DNA from: Pseudomonas rhizosphaerae
Lineage (GTDB): Bacteria > Pseudomonadota > Gammaproteobacteria > Pseudomonadales > Pseudomonadaceae
Reading direction: 5' to 3'
Assembly (NCBI RefSeq): GCF_000761155.1
Contig: NZ_CP009533.1
Location: forward strand, 992,001-1,056,000
DNA: 64,000 nt
Shown: piece after piece, positions 35,893 to 45,405 of the stretch
Layout of the letters: the number at the start of each line of letters is the position of its first letter
Numbering within the stretch: the stretch's first letter is position 1
Translations under genes and position numbers: made by a program
The notes under the pieces: model-generated
Databases searched by the model: none
What the model was told of the DNA's origin: nothing
The model's input: the letters and a program-made list of their open reading frames with translations, nothing else

Positions 35893-38800
35893 TCAAGCGG
35901 TGGCGGCGCGCATCGTCAACACCTCCTGGGCCGTGTCGTTTTCGTCCTCGCTGATGCTGTACCACGGGGTGTAGCGCTGGCGTCGCAGCCAGCCTGCAGC
36001 GGTCCAGGTTTCGGTCGGGCGGCCCAGGGCGTCGTAGTACTGCAGGTCGTGGTAACCGTGCTCGGCGTCGCGCTGGCTGTCGTCATTGATGTAGCGGTCG
36101 CTGTTGGCGAAATACGGACGATAGGCTCGGATCACCTGGCCCTTGGTGTCGTATTCGACCCGCTCGCTGACCCGCCAGCGCGGGTCGGCCTGGGCTTGAC
36201 CCGGCAACAGTGCGCCGTCTTCATCTACCTGATAGGCCAGGCCGGGCTCGACCCGTTGCTTGCTCTGCACACTGCGGCCGAAACCGTCGAAGCTCTCGAT
36301 GCTCATGCGCACCTGGCGTTGCGGATCCCCCGGGTAGCGGTCGGCCTGGAAGGCGGCGACCCGCACCGGCTGTCGGCTGCGGCTGACCAACGGCGCCAGG
36401 GCTTCGGCGCTGTCGCTGTCGAGCAACCCCAAGTGCCACTGACGTCGCGCACTGGCACGCAGCCGCCCGTCCAGCGTCACGCGACCCGCGCTGACCTGCG
36501 CAGCGATGGCCGCTTCGTCGGCCACACCGGTGGCCGGCGGCTCGCCCATCCAGGAATCGCTTTCGTAGACATAGGCCATGGCCCAGTCGCCCAACCCTGC
36601 CGCATCGTCGGCGATGGCGTCGGCGATGCTTCCGGCCATGGTCTGACCGTTCAACGGTGCGAAGCCCACCGGCTCGCCCATTTCCGTGCCGTGGAAGCTG
36701 CTCAGGGACAAGCGGCCCAGTGCGTCGTAGCTGGCCTGCTGCAGGTTGTCGTTGGGGTCGGTGATCTGCACCGGTTGCAAGGTGCGGTAGTCATGCACGG
36801 CTTGCGTGGTGCAACCGTCGGCGGCGATGACCTTCACCGGCAAGCACTGGTAGCGGTCGTACTCCACGCGGGTTTCGCCCACCGCTGGCGTCTGACGGTA
36901 GGCGAGCACACGATGGAAAGCGTCTGCGCCGCCGTAGGTGGCGTACCCCTGGCGCACCGACCACAGCACGCGGTCTGGCTCGTCCGGCAGGAAGGCCGGC
37001 ATGCGGGTGTAGCCCAGCTCCAGCAGTTTGGCGTCGAGAGCGGCAGGTTCCAGTACGTCGGCGTAGGCTTGCAGCGCCGCTTCGTCCAACTCGGCGGCTT
37101 CGCTGAAGTCCGCCAGCGCCAGGAAATTCGCGGTGCCGTCGGCGCAGCCCTGGTAGCGTTGCAGGCTCAGTGCCGTCAGCGTCCTGGGAGCGGCAGGGCT
37201 CAACAGGCCGTCCGCACCCAGCAGCGCTTCATAGCTCAGTTGCTGCAGCGCCACCTGCTCCTTGGGCAGCGACCAGGCATTGGCGCGAGCCCGGTAAGGC
37301 AGGTGCAGGCGCCAGTGTTGTGGATCACTGTCCAGATGGAGGGTTTGGGCGCGGCTTTCGGTAAAGTAGAAACGGTGCTGAGCCGGGTCGAAGGCATCGC
37401 GCCACCAGGTCTGCTCGTGCTCGTCGCTGTACGGCGGCGTATCGATTTCATGCTTGCGCCGCGCGTAGGCGATCGACAGCGCATGGGTCACTGCGCCGTA
37501 GCGATCGGTACGCAGTTGCACGCTATGGTTGCACTGCGGATCATCGACCAGGCGTTCGTATTGATAGGCAACGGTTTCCAGGGTCATGGGCAGCAGAACT
37601 GCATGGCGCTGGTGTTCGCTGCAGGGCTGCAGCAACCGCACGCCCAAGCGTACCTGTGTGACCGAGTAGGGCAGGGCATCGCGGGCATCGCCGTCGAAGC
37701 CGAAGACTTCGCTGCGCAGCAGCTGACCGCTCAGTGCCCGGGCCATTTCGTGACGCAACGACGCATCGATGTCGGTTACGACGCTGTCGTCGCCGCTGGC
37801 TTCATCGTGACGCAGCAACAGCGTGGGCCCCAGCACCCGTGCCTGGGCATCGCTGGTGTCGATCTGCGCCAGGGTTTCATCGACGGCTCGGCCGGTGTGG
37901 TACCAGGTCTTGGTCAGCATCGGTGGGGAATGCGGCGTTTCATTGGCTACGTCGGCAGCGGTATCGGTGGCGCGCACCAGACCGAAGCCGCGCATTTCCC
38001 GGTCGTGGCCGTCGTAGTAGCCGCGGCGATATTCCAGGCGTTGCGTCAGGGTGTTGCCGGTGATTTCGTCGTGTTGCACCTGGCGCACCACCACATGCAC
38101 AGGGAACGGCAGCTCGCACACCGGAGCCTCGCCACGTGCAAGCATTTCGGCCTTTTCATCCAGCCATTCCAGTGCCGAGCTGCGGTAGAACGCCTGGGTT
38201 TCGGCGCCCATGTTGTTGTTCGAACCCGCCAGAAGATACGGTTTGCGGCCGTTGTTGAAGTCCAGGCGCCAGTGCTGGCCGTGTCGATGGGGCACGCTGA
38301 TCACCAGGCTGGTGCAGCCCAGGCCTTGCAGATCGGCCACGCTGACCTGCCAGGTGTTGTCGTAACGCAGGCCCTCGGGCCAGGCCTGAGTCACCGGTTC
38401 GGCCAGGCCGTTGCCACCCTGGTTGAGGAAAATCAGGGCCTGTTCGCTGCCCAGGTAGACCAGGTCTGCCGCGCCGGAGCCATCGAGGTCGGCCAGGCGC
38501 ACGCGTGCTGCGTCGAACTCGCTTTGGGCAAACGGCAGGCTGGCGAGCTTGAAACTCTTGCCGAAGACACCGCGGCCCAGGTTCGGCCAGCAACGCAGCT
38601 CGTCGTGGCGAATACGGATCAGATGCTGCTGGCCACTGCCCAATACGTCGCTGAAGGCCACCAGTTCATGGCGGCTATCGCTGCCCAAGGGCAGTGGGTC
38701 TTCGGCGTGGGCAATGTCGCAGGCCGGGTGGAAGCCCTGTTCGCGGCCACTGGCATACAGCCGCACGCTGCGGCTGCCGATCATGGCCAGGTCGCGCAGG

Positions 38801-40329
38801 CCATCGCCCATCAAGTCGGCCAACTGTCCTTCGGGGTTGAAGAATTCCAGCGGCAAAGCATTGAAGGGCGTGAAGCCGGACCAGCTGCGGTCGTGGTTCA
38901 GGCTGAAGAAGCCGCTGTAGCCCGGCTGCGCCACGATCCAGTCCAGACGGCCATCGCCGGTCATGTCGCTGAGGAACTGGCGAACGGGTTTGCTCGAGTC
39001 GGCCACCGGTTGCGTGGGCAACTGTTTCCAGGGCGCATACATCACTGTATCGGTGTCGCCTGCGTCGAAGTCGCGCAGCGGTTCACGGTAGCGCCAGCTG
39101 TTGTCTTCGCGGTACAGCACACCTGCCAGACCTTCGCCGAACAGGTCGACCAGTTGATAGGTCTGGCCGTCGTCCAGGCCTGGCATCTGTTCGAATCGGC
39201 GGTACTGGTGATCGTCGAAGCTGAAGTGCTCGTAGCGAAACTCGAGCGGCGGCAATTCGTGGATCTCGTCACCTTCGCTGGCCTGGCTGATGGCCGCCGT
39301 GAGCAGGCTGTAGCCATGGCATTCGCGGTACTCCAGCCACAGCCGACTGACCAGCACGGGCGCCGGAGCCAGGTCGGCGAAATGGTGGAACATCAATACC
39401 TGTTGGCAGCGACGCAGGGTGCGCACTTCAAAGCCGTAGCTGAAGCTGGCGACCGGGTCCGGCCGCACGGGCCAGGGTTGGCTGGCAGCATAGCCGGGCA
39501 AGGTCCCCTGTTCGCAGGCACGTTCGCCGTAGTCCAGCACCAGGTCGAAATGCCACTGGGGCGGCAGGCTCGATTCGTCCCACAGGTACAGCGGGGCATG
39601 GGCGGTGAGGTTGCCGTAGCGCACGCGAGTCAGGTAGCGCTGGGTGCTGTGGTCGCGCTCGTCGGCAGCAGGCAGGCCACGGCCGTCTTCGGCCTGGTAT
39701 TCGTAGAGGATGTGCTCGCCGTTGGGCGTAACCGATTCCTCCAGCAGCCATTCGGCCACCTTGTGCGGTGCGTGGCTGGGGAACAGTTTGGCGCTGTCGC
39801 GCTTGCCGTACAGGTACAGGCTGCCGTCGGGGCTGTGCACCAGCCAGAAGCCGCTGTCGGTGTCGCTCAGCTGCCAGCGTTCGATGCGGGCGAAGCTGCC
39901 TTCCACCCGTGGAAAGTGCCGTGTGACCTTGTACGAAGCACCCAGCGCCTGACCGCGAAAGCGATCGACTTGGGTGCTGACGATCGCGCCCTGGGCGTTG
40001 CGCTCGGGCAGCAGGATGTCACCGCTGGGTCCGACTATTTCGTCGTCGGTGGTGTAGGCCGGCACACCTCTTTGCGTGCGTCTGGCGATGGCGTTGCGGC
40101 CCAGGCTCCAGCCCATGCCGCACAGGCCGTTGCCCGCCGCACTGCTGTAGCCCAGGCCCAGTTGCGGAGCGCTGCCGCGTCCTGCGGACACGGGCAGGGG
40201 AATGTCGAACGTCGCGGCGCCGGTGGCGCCCACGGCGCCCCAGCCCTTGCCGATGCTTTGGATGGCGCCGCCGCCTTTGGGCAGGGACGGCGGATTGATG
40301 CCCATGGGGCTTTGTTCTGATGTGTTCAT
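35893..40329 (-). CDS. toxin complex component TcB (TcaC/TcdB-like, SpvB domain)
   Basis: 1478 residues, the normal TcB size. The N-terminus (about 10-330) is an SpvB-type domain beginning SLPKGGGAIQSIGKGWG. FG-GAP/VCBS-like repeats follow: DMTGDGRLDW near 455, DLMGDGLRDL near 503, DLDGSGAADL near 613. The TcdB middle domains come next, and the C-terminal end turns Rhs-like (YDALGRP, YDTKGQ). In known Tc toxins TcB forms, with TcC, a hollow cocoon that holds the cytotoxic fragment and docks on the TcA pore through a beta-propeller. It is the last gene of the cluster, 144 bp after tcaB1. Confidence 0.9.
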   Translation of the reverse strand: MNTSEQSPMGINPPSLPKGGGAIQSIGKGWGAVGATGAATFDIPLPVSAGRGSAPQLGLGYSSAAGNGLCGMGWSLGRNAIARRTQRGVPAYTTDDEIVGPSGDILLPERNAQGAIVSTQVDRFRGQALGASYKVTRHFPRVEGSFARIERWQLSDTDSGFWLVHSPDGSLYLYGKRDSAKLFPSHAPHKVAEWLLEESVTPNGEHILYEYQAEDGRGLPAADERDHSTQRYLTRVRYGNLTAHAPLYLWDESSLPPQWHFDLVLDYGERACEQGTLPGYAASQPWPVRPDPVASFSYGFEVRTLRRCQQVLMFHHFADLAPAPVLVSRLWLEYRECHGYSLLTAAISQASEGDEIHELPPLEFRYEHFSFDDHQYRRFEQMPGLDDGQTYQLVDLFGEGLAGVLYREDNSWRYREPLRDFDAGDTDTVMYAPWKQLPTQPVADSSKPVRQFLSDMTGDGRLDWIVAQPGYSGFFSLNHDRSWSGFTPFNALPLEFFNPEGQLADLMGDGLRDLAMIGSRSVRLYASGREQGFHPACDIAHAEDPLPLGSDSRHELVAFSDVLGSGQQHLIRIRHDELRCWPNLGRGVFGKSFKLASLPFAQSEFDAARVRLADLDGSGAADLVYLGSEQALIFLNQGGNGLAEPVTQAWPEGLRYDNTWQVSVADLQGLGCTSLVISVPHRHGQHWRLDFNNGRKPYLLAGSNNNMGAETQAFYRSSALEWLDEKAEMLARGEAPVCELPFPVHVVVRQVQHDEITGNTLTQRLEYRRGYYDGHDREMRGFGLVRATDTAADVANETPHSPPMLTKTWYHTGRAVDETLAQIDTSDAQARVLGPTLLLRHDEASGDDSVVTDIDASLRHEMARALSGQLLRSEVFGFDGDARDALPYSVTQVRLGVRLLQPCSEHQRHAVLLPMTLETVAYQYERLVDDPQCNHSVQLRTDRYGAVTHALSIAYARRKHEIDTPPYSDEHEQTWWRDAFDPAQHRFYFTESRAQTLHLDSDPQHWRLHLPYRARANAWSLPKEQVALQQLSYEALLGADGLLSPAAPRTLTALSLQRYQGCADGTANFLALADFSEAAELDEAALQAYADVLEPAALDAKLLELGYTRMPAFLPDEPDRVLWSVRQGYATYGGADAFHRVLAYRQTPAVGETRVEYDRYQCLPVKVIAADGCTTQAVHDYRTLQPVQITDPNDNLQQASYDALGRLSLSSFHGTEMGEPVGFAPLNGQTMAGSIADAIADDAAGLGDWAMAYVYESDSWMGEPPATGVADEAAIAAQVSAGRVTLDGRLRASARRQWHLGLLDSDSAEALAPLVSRSRQPVRVAAFQADRYPGDPQRQVRMSIESFDGFGRSVQSKQRVEPGLAYQVDEDGALLPGQAQADPRWRVSERVEYDTKGQVIRAYRPYFANSDRYINDDSQRDAEHGYHDLQYYDALGRPTETWTAAGWLRRQRYTPWYSISEDENDTAQEVLTMRAATA

Positions 40330-40434
40330 GATTGGGGTATCGCTGAATGGGTAGACAGAATCGAAGTGTCGGTCGCGCCTGCGGCCTTTCGCTATCCATA
40401 GAAGTGATGGGTAGGCAGGCGCGACCTTGTGTGC

Positions 40435-40459
40435 TGTGGGAGCGGGTTCTACCCGCGAA
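40435..40459. repeat. single REP element between tcaB1 and TcB
   Basis: tgtgggagcgggttctaccc followed by gcgaa, the Pseudomonas REP sequence, in the 144-bp gap between the two genes. Confidence 0.8.
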
Positions 40460-40473
40460 TGGGCCGGGCCTGT

Positions 40474-43400
40474 TTACGCAGACTTGGCCGTATAGCTGAC
40501 GCGTACGATCACATCGCTCAACGACGCCAGCAGCTCGGGCGTGGAACGGGTGAAGCGCAGGTTCCAGCTGGACACGGCGCCCGTGCCTTCGAACGGCAGG
40601 TAACGCTCGTCGTCGAAGTTGAGGGTGAACATGCCGTCGTCATCCATACCGCTGGAGATCGCGATCTGCTGGCTGGCGCGCATGTTTTCCCAGACGTTGC
40701 TGCCCACGGTTTCGCCCATTTCCACCTTGCTGTAGGTCTGGGTGAGGATCGCGGCGAGGTCTTCGTACGGGCCCAGCACGGCGGGCAGCGTCACGCTGAT
40801 GCGTTTGATGCGGCGCAGGTACTGGCCGGGGTAGTCGTTGTCGAACAGCCCCTGTTCCAGCTTGATTTCCAGACCGCCGTTCTTGCCCAGATCGGCCACC
40901 ACGGTGGCCCACGGCTTGGCGTCGGTTTCCAGCAGGCGACGCACCGAGACGGTCTTGGTGATCTCCAACTGGCGCGCATTACGCTGCAGGTACGCCGCTT
41001 CCATCTTCATCAGGTTGAGCTTGAGCGACTCGCCGGCGGTAAGGCCGCGGTAGCTGTCCTTCCAGGCGCCCGGCTGAATGAAGCGGGTTTTCAGGTCGGC
41101 GATCTCGTACTGCCAGCAGGCTTCGGCCGCCAGGCACAGCGACACGGTGGTGTCGTAGGCCTGGTAGTAGAAGGTGGCGAACTGGCCGTTGAGCCACTGG
41201 TACAGCTGCGCGTTGGTGAAGCGCTTGCTAAGGAACTGATAGGTAGTGGCGGCCTGGTCCACCATCAGCTCGGTCTGGCGCAGTTGCTCGGCGGTGACCT
41301 TGGCCTGCTCGTCGTGGACGGCGAGTTGCGCATCGATCTGCTCGATCTCGCGCTTGGCCTGGTCTTCGGCGTGCATCCATTCCTGGTGGCGACGACGGTA
41401 TTGTTCGGTGCGGTCAAGGGCTTCGGCGGCGCCGTGGAAGCCGGCGGCTGCGCCTTTGGCGATGGCCGTGGCAATGCCGGCGACACCTTCCAAACGCCAG
41501 CCGCCGGTGCTGGCACCGACAATGGCACCGCCGGCCATACCGGCAATCACACCGCCTACGGCGCCGACTTGGTTAGGTGGGACCTTCAAGCCTTCGCCAA
41601 TGGCTTCGGAAACCGCGCCTACGCCTTCGGCCACGCGACCTTGTAGGTGCAGGGCACCGGCCGCGACTTCACCGGCGCTGACCACTTCGTCGGCCAGCCT
41701 GCCGTAGTAGGCTAAGCGTCCCTCGGCAATGGCCCGGTTGGCCAACAGTGCTTTGCGGCCCTCGGCTTCTACCTGCTGCACAAGTTGCTGAAGCACGACG
41801 CCTTGCTTGGCCATATCCCAAGCCTGCTGCTGTTGCATTTCTTGCAGCTGCGCGCCTTCTTTTCTCTCCAGCAACGACAGCAGCGTGCTGCCGAACTGGA
41901 TCAGGTTGTCCACGGCGCGGGTGGCTCGCTCGTGCATGACGCGGAAGCGGTAATGCGGAATCTCCTGCGTCAGCAATCGACCGGCGGCGCCACCGGCAGC
42001 CCCCGAGCCGAATGCCGACAGCAGGGCACGCGGATCCAGCGGGGCGGCGAACAACGGTAATTGCAGCGGCTTGCCGTCCAGAGTGCGGTTGTGGCGCAGG
42101 TTTCGCAGGCGCGCTTCGGCGTTGTCCCAGTTCTGGACGAGCTCGCGATTGAGCGCGACGCGGAAATGCGGGCTGTCCAATTCAGGCACGGTGGGGTCGG
42201 TTCTGAACGGCATCAGTACAAGGGGCGGTTGCTCGAATATCACCAGCGACCGACCTTCGTTCGCTGCCGCGCTTTGCGCCACGATACGAGCTTGATCATT
42301 CAAACGTTGTTCGAAAGCGCGCAGCTTGCCGTTCACGGAGTTACGCAGTTTTTCCAAGGTGATTGGGCTCCAACCGCTGACGAGGCGCTTGTCCGGACGC
42401 GGCCCAAGCAGATCGAGGACACGCACGTACCACAACTTGGCTTCGTTCAAGGCATCCGGGGTCAACTGGCGGTAGGCAGCATCGCCGCGATCAATCAGAT
42501 TCTTGATGTAGTGGTTGTAGATCGCCTTGCGGTAATGCACCGGGTTGTCGCTAGCAATGCCGTCGGGGTCGATGGGGCCGCGGGTGGATCGTTCGCGACT
42601 GATGGCATCTACCAGGGGACGTACATTCCAATAGTCTGGGCGCCCGCTGCTGTCACTGCGACGACTGGGATCGAAAATGAAGCCAAGCCAGTATTCGGCT
42701 TCGCCAAACTGCTGCTCGGCATTCAAACGATGGCTTATGAGGAAGGGCAGATGGAAGAACAGCTCCCAGAAGTAGAGACCGTTGGCGCCTTTGAAGTCCA
42801 TGTATGGCTCGTCACCGGCATTACCCAGTGCAGGCTCGGGTAGATGTTGAGTGGTCCAGGACAGCAAGTTCTCCAAGGCAATACTGGCTCGCTCGATCAG
42901 ATTACGCGCGAACAGAGTATTCATGCGAATAGGTTGACGGGCACGATCATTTTTGTCGTTCTGAGCAATCGAAGAGCCGGTAAAATCGATAAATTCCGCG
43001 ATGCCAAGTGATGAGTTGGTATAGGTAGATATCTTTGGAGACCGTAGTGCATCACTGGCACCAACCGTACGCAGTTCGATCTTCGTCGCTCGAACGCAGT
43101 GGCCAAGGCTGTTTACTTGCGGGCCCTGCTGCTCTGTAACATAAACACCATGCATCACAGTGAATCCCGTTTCCCCACTTGGCCATGTCGTTGACCAGTC
43201 TGGGCGTAGTGTCTCAGGATTGATGGCGAAGCTGACCGTCTGCGGATTTTGTCCAGGCAGAAGTTGCGGGTGTACTGTTGAGTCAACCTTCAGATTCACC
43301 TTCGAGGACAGGGATACAGGCGTAGGTTCAAGCATCGACGAAGGGCGGGCCAGGAACAGCTGATAGCCGTTGACGGCCGACTCGTAGGTGCAGACGCCTT

Positions 43401-45306
43401 GTGTCCACAAGGTCGCGCTTGAGCCAGGGTAATATATGAACCTCAAAGCTATGCTTTCGCCATTCGGTACGAGCCTTAATAGGTCGCGAACCAGCGCCAT
43501 ATTGACGAATTTACCTACCAGACTTGCGCTGCCGCTGGAAACGTCCAAACGAACGTCGTGATCATACGAAAAATCGGAATTGGCGAGTAAAGCTCTGGAC
43601 GGTGAGTTTCCCAGCGTTGCTGCTATACGAAAGGAGCCATTGGCTTTGAATTTGCCCCCGGTCGCTTTGAAGGTCGATGGGCCTGTCAGCGCCAGTCTTT
43701 CGGTAGTGTCGTCTCCAGTCGGCAGGGTTATCGAGATTTCATAATTGTCTACGCCTGTTGCTGTAATTTTCAGAACACTCGTACGGCGCTGTGGACTGAA
43801 TTCCGTCTGGGTGCGTGCGGTAACCGTTAGCCGATTCGCTGCAAGGGTCACCGTTGTTCCACTTTGAAGGTCGGCTACCCGGCGTTGCCAGTTTGCATAG
43901 TTCCAACCACCGACGCCGGCAGCGTTGTCGGGGTGTGGATCGCGCGTGACAACGCTGGCTATGGAGATCTCGCCGCCAGTCACTGGAAACTGAAAACGCC
44001 CGGTATTGGATATTCCAAAAAGTCTACCGGCGCGCATGACCAGCGGACGATGCTGGCCCGAGTCGTTGGAGCTACCGTCTACCACACCACTGGTGGGAAA
44101 CAGCGGCATTGGGTTGAAATTTTTGTCGATCTTGACCGTTTTAAGCACCGCGTAGGTATCAAGAGCCCCATCGGCACTCGTCCCTGCGACCTGACCGCCA
44201 TACAATAGAAGCAGCATGGCCTCTGGATTAGTTGAGGTATCGACTACCGCCACTGAGTTGATCAGTAATTTTGCAGTGCCATATTCTGGATCGTCCTTAT
44301 CTTTATCTGTCCACTGGCGGGTGATCTTTGCGGTGTCTACTTCAACTTCCAAATAGCACTGTGGCGCGCTCCAGCTGTCATCGTATTTCTTGTACGTCAG
44401 GTTCAAGCGCAGCCTCGAGGCTGCTTTGGGTTTGGCCAGGCTACGATGGGCGTATCTACCGTCGCTCTCAGGCGCCTCTGCTTCCAATGCTTGTGTCTGC
44501 GTGGTTTCAACGCTGTGAGTCAGTTCCGCCCATGTCACAAACAATCGTCTGTTGAAATAAACCGGCCTGATCGTGTGCTCAATCGCCGCATCTGAAATCG
44601 GCAGGTTGGCCTTTTTCCAGTCCGACCAAGCACCGGGGTTGGGGTTGTCGTGCTTGGGGCCTTCGCCGTGGGAGATGTAACTGCGCTCGGCCATATTGAC
44701 CGAACGCCAGTAATAGGCACCCTCGGCGCGGGACTTGCCGATAAAATAGTAAGTGGATTCCTTGAAGTCCGTACCGGCTATGTAACCATTGATAATGGTC
44801 AGGTTGGCCACTTCTTCGAAGCTGGCCAGGTAGTTCTGCACTGCTTCCTGCGTTGTGTCCAGGCTGATCCGGTTCTGATTGATATCGTTTTCCAGCTGCT
44901 GGAAGTAACTCGACTTCTTCATGCGCAGCGAAGGGTCGATGTACAGCGACGGGTACCACGTCAGCTGCTGGTTGGCCGCCCAGATCGGGTATTGGCTACG
45001 AATGTCACGCCATTCGCCAAGCAGGTTTTCGCTGAAGCGCACGTCGTCGTACCCCGGCTCCATGCCCAGCAGGGCACCGTTGACGTACTGCTGCAGGCTG
45101 GCGATGGCGCTGGCCACCGGGCTGGTTTCCACCGCCTGGGTGACCTGAGTGTCGAGCAGCAGGTATTCGTAGAGGTCGTTCTCGGTGCGCAGTTTTTCGG
45201 TCAGGCCGAGGTCGGCCAGGGTGACGTCGTTGGGCACGACTTCGCCCAGGTAGTAAGCGACGAGGGCGTCGCGAAAGCTTTCGTTCAATGAGGCTGCAAT
45301 GGTCAT
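40474..45306 (-). CDS. toxin complex TcA C-terminal subunit TcaB, copy 1
   Basis: 1610 residues, equivalent to the C-terminal part of full-length TcA proteins such as TcdA1. The start MTIAASLNESFRDALVAYYL leads the ABC-toxin N-terminal segment. A neuraminidase-like/receptor-binding region covers about 250-800. The hydrophobic glycine/alanine-rich pore segment (GGVIAGMAGGAIVGASTGGWRL) is at about 1240-1265, then coiled-coil sequence. The last 280 residues form the TcB-binding domain. Residues 1388-1606 are encoded by DNA I could not distinguish from copy 2. With TcaA it should form the pentameric translocation channel. AGGA lies 9 bases before the ATG. Confidence 0.88.
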   Translation of the reverse strand: MTIAASLNESFRDALVAYYLGEVVPNDVTLADLGLTEKLRTENDLYEYLLLDTQVTQAVETSPVASAIASLQQYVNGALLGMEPGYDDVRFSENLLGEWRDIRSQYPIWAANQQLTWYPSLYIDPSLRMKKSSYFQQLENDINQNRISLDTTQEAVQNYLASFEEVANLTIINGYIAGTDFKESTYYFIGKSRAEGAYYWRSVNMAERSYISHGEGPKHDNPNPGAWSDWKKANLPISDAAIEHTIRPVYFNRRLFVTWAELTHSVETTQTQALEAEAPESDGRYAHRSLAKPKAASRLRLNLTYKKYDDSWSAPQCYLEVEVDTAKITRQWTDKDKDDPEYGTAKLLINSVAVVDTSTNPEAMLLLLYGGQVAGTSADGALDTYAVLKTVKIDKNFNPMPLFPTSGVVDGSSNDSGQHRPLVMRAGRLFGISNTGRFQFPVTGGEISIASVVTRDPHPDNAAGVGGWNYANWQRRVADLQSGTTVTLAANRLTVTARTQTEFSPQRRTSVLKITATGVDNYEISITLPTGDDTTERLALTGPSTFKATGGKFKANGSFRIAATLGNSPSRALLANSDFSYDHDVRLDVSSGSASLVGKFVNMALVRDLLRLVPNGESIALRFIYYPGSSATLWTQGVCTYESAVNGYQLFLARPSSMLEPTPVSLSSKVNLKVDSTVHPQLLPGQNPQTVSFAINPETLRPDWSTTWPSGETGFTVMHGVYVTEQQGPQVNSLGHCVRATKIELRTVGASDALRSPKISTYTNSSLGIAEFIDFTGSSIAQNDKNDRARQPIRMNTLFARNLIERASIALENLLSWTTQHLPEPALGNAGDEPYMDFKGANGLYFWELFFHLPFLISHRLNAEQQFGEAEYWLGFIFDPSRRSDSSGRPDYWNVRPLVDAISRERSTRGPIDPDGIASDNPVHYRKAIYNHYIKNLIDRGDAAYRQLTPDALNEAKLWYVRVLDLLGPRPDKRLVSGWSPITLEKLRNSVNGKLRAFEQRLNDQARIVAQSAAANEGRSLVIFEQPPLVLMPFRTDPTVPELDSPHFRVALNRELVQNWDNAEARLRNLRHNRTLDGKPLQLPLFAAPLDPRALLSAFGSGAAGGAAGRLLTQEIPHYRFRVMHERATRAVDNLIQFGSTLLSLLERKEGAQLQEMQQQQAWDMAKQGVVLQQLVQQVEAEGRKALLANRAIAEGRLAYYGRLADEVVSAGEVAAGALHLQGRVAEGVGAVSEAIGEGLKVPPNQVGAVGGVIAGMAGGAIVGASTGGWRLEGVAGIATAIAKGAAAGFHGAAEALDRTEQYRRRHQEWMHAEDQAKREIEQIDAQLAVHDEQAKVTAEQLRQTELMVDQAATTYQFLSKRFTNAQLYQWLNGQFATFYYQAYDTTVSLCLAAEACWQYEIADLKTRFIQPGAWKDSYRGLTAGESLKLNLMKMEAAYLQRNARQLEITKTVSVRRLLETDAKPWATVVADLGKNGGLEIKLEQGLFDNDYPGQYLRRIKRISVTLPAVLGPYEDLAAILTQTYSKVEMGETVGSNVWENMRASQQIAISSGMDDDGMFTLNFDDERYLPFEGTGAVSSWNLRFTRSTPELLASLSDVIVRVSYTAKSA

Positions 45307-45358
45307 GGAATGGATTCCTGTGTGGTTTCAAAGGTTGTGAGGCGTCATTGCGGGCCTG

Positions 45359-45382
45359 TTCGCGAGCCCTCTGCCCGCGAAA
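45359..45382. repeat. degenerate REP remnant between tcaA1 and tcaB1
   Basis: ttcgcgagccctctgcccgcgaa keeps the two ends of a REP hairpin with a damaged centre. The equivalent gap of the other unit carries a fuller REP pair. Confidence 0.55.
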
Positions 45383-45405
45383 AGGCCTACACCGATACCG
45401 AAGGG

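Noticed and set aside
36049..40320. 1423-residue open frame on the plus strand opposite TcB
   Set aside because: It is the antisense shadow of a high-GC gene. Its translation is low-complexity (Gln/Ala/His/Gly/Val-rich) with no domain, while the minus strand encodes a recognisable TcB.
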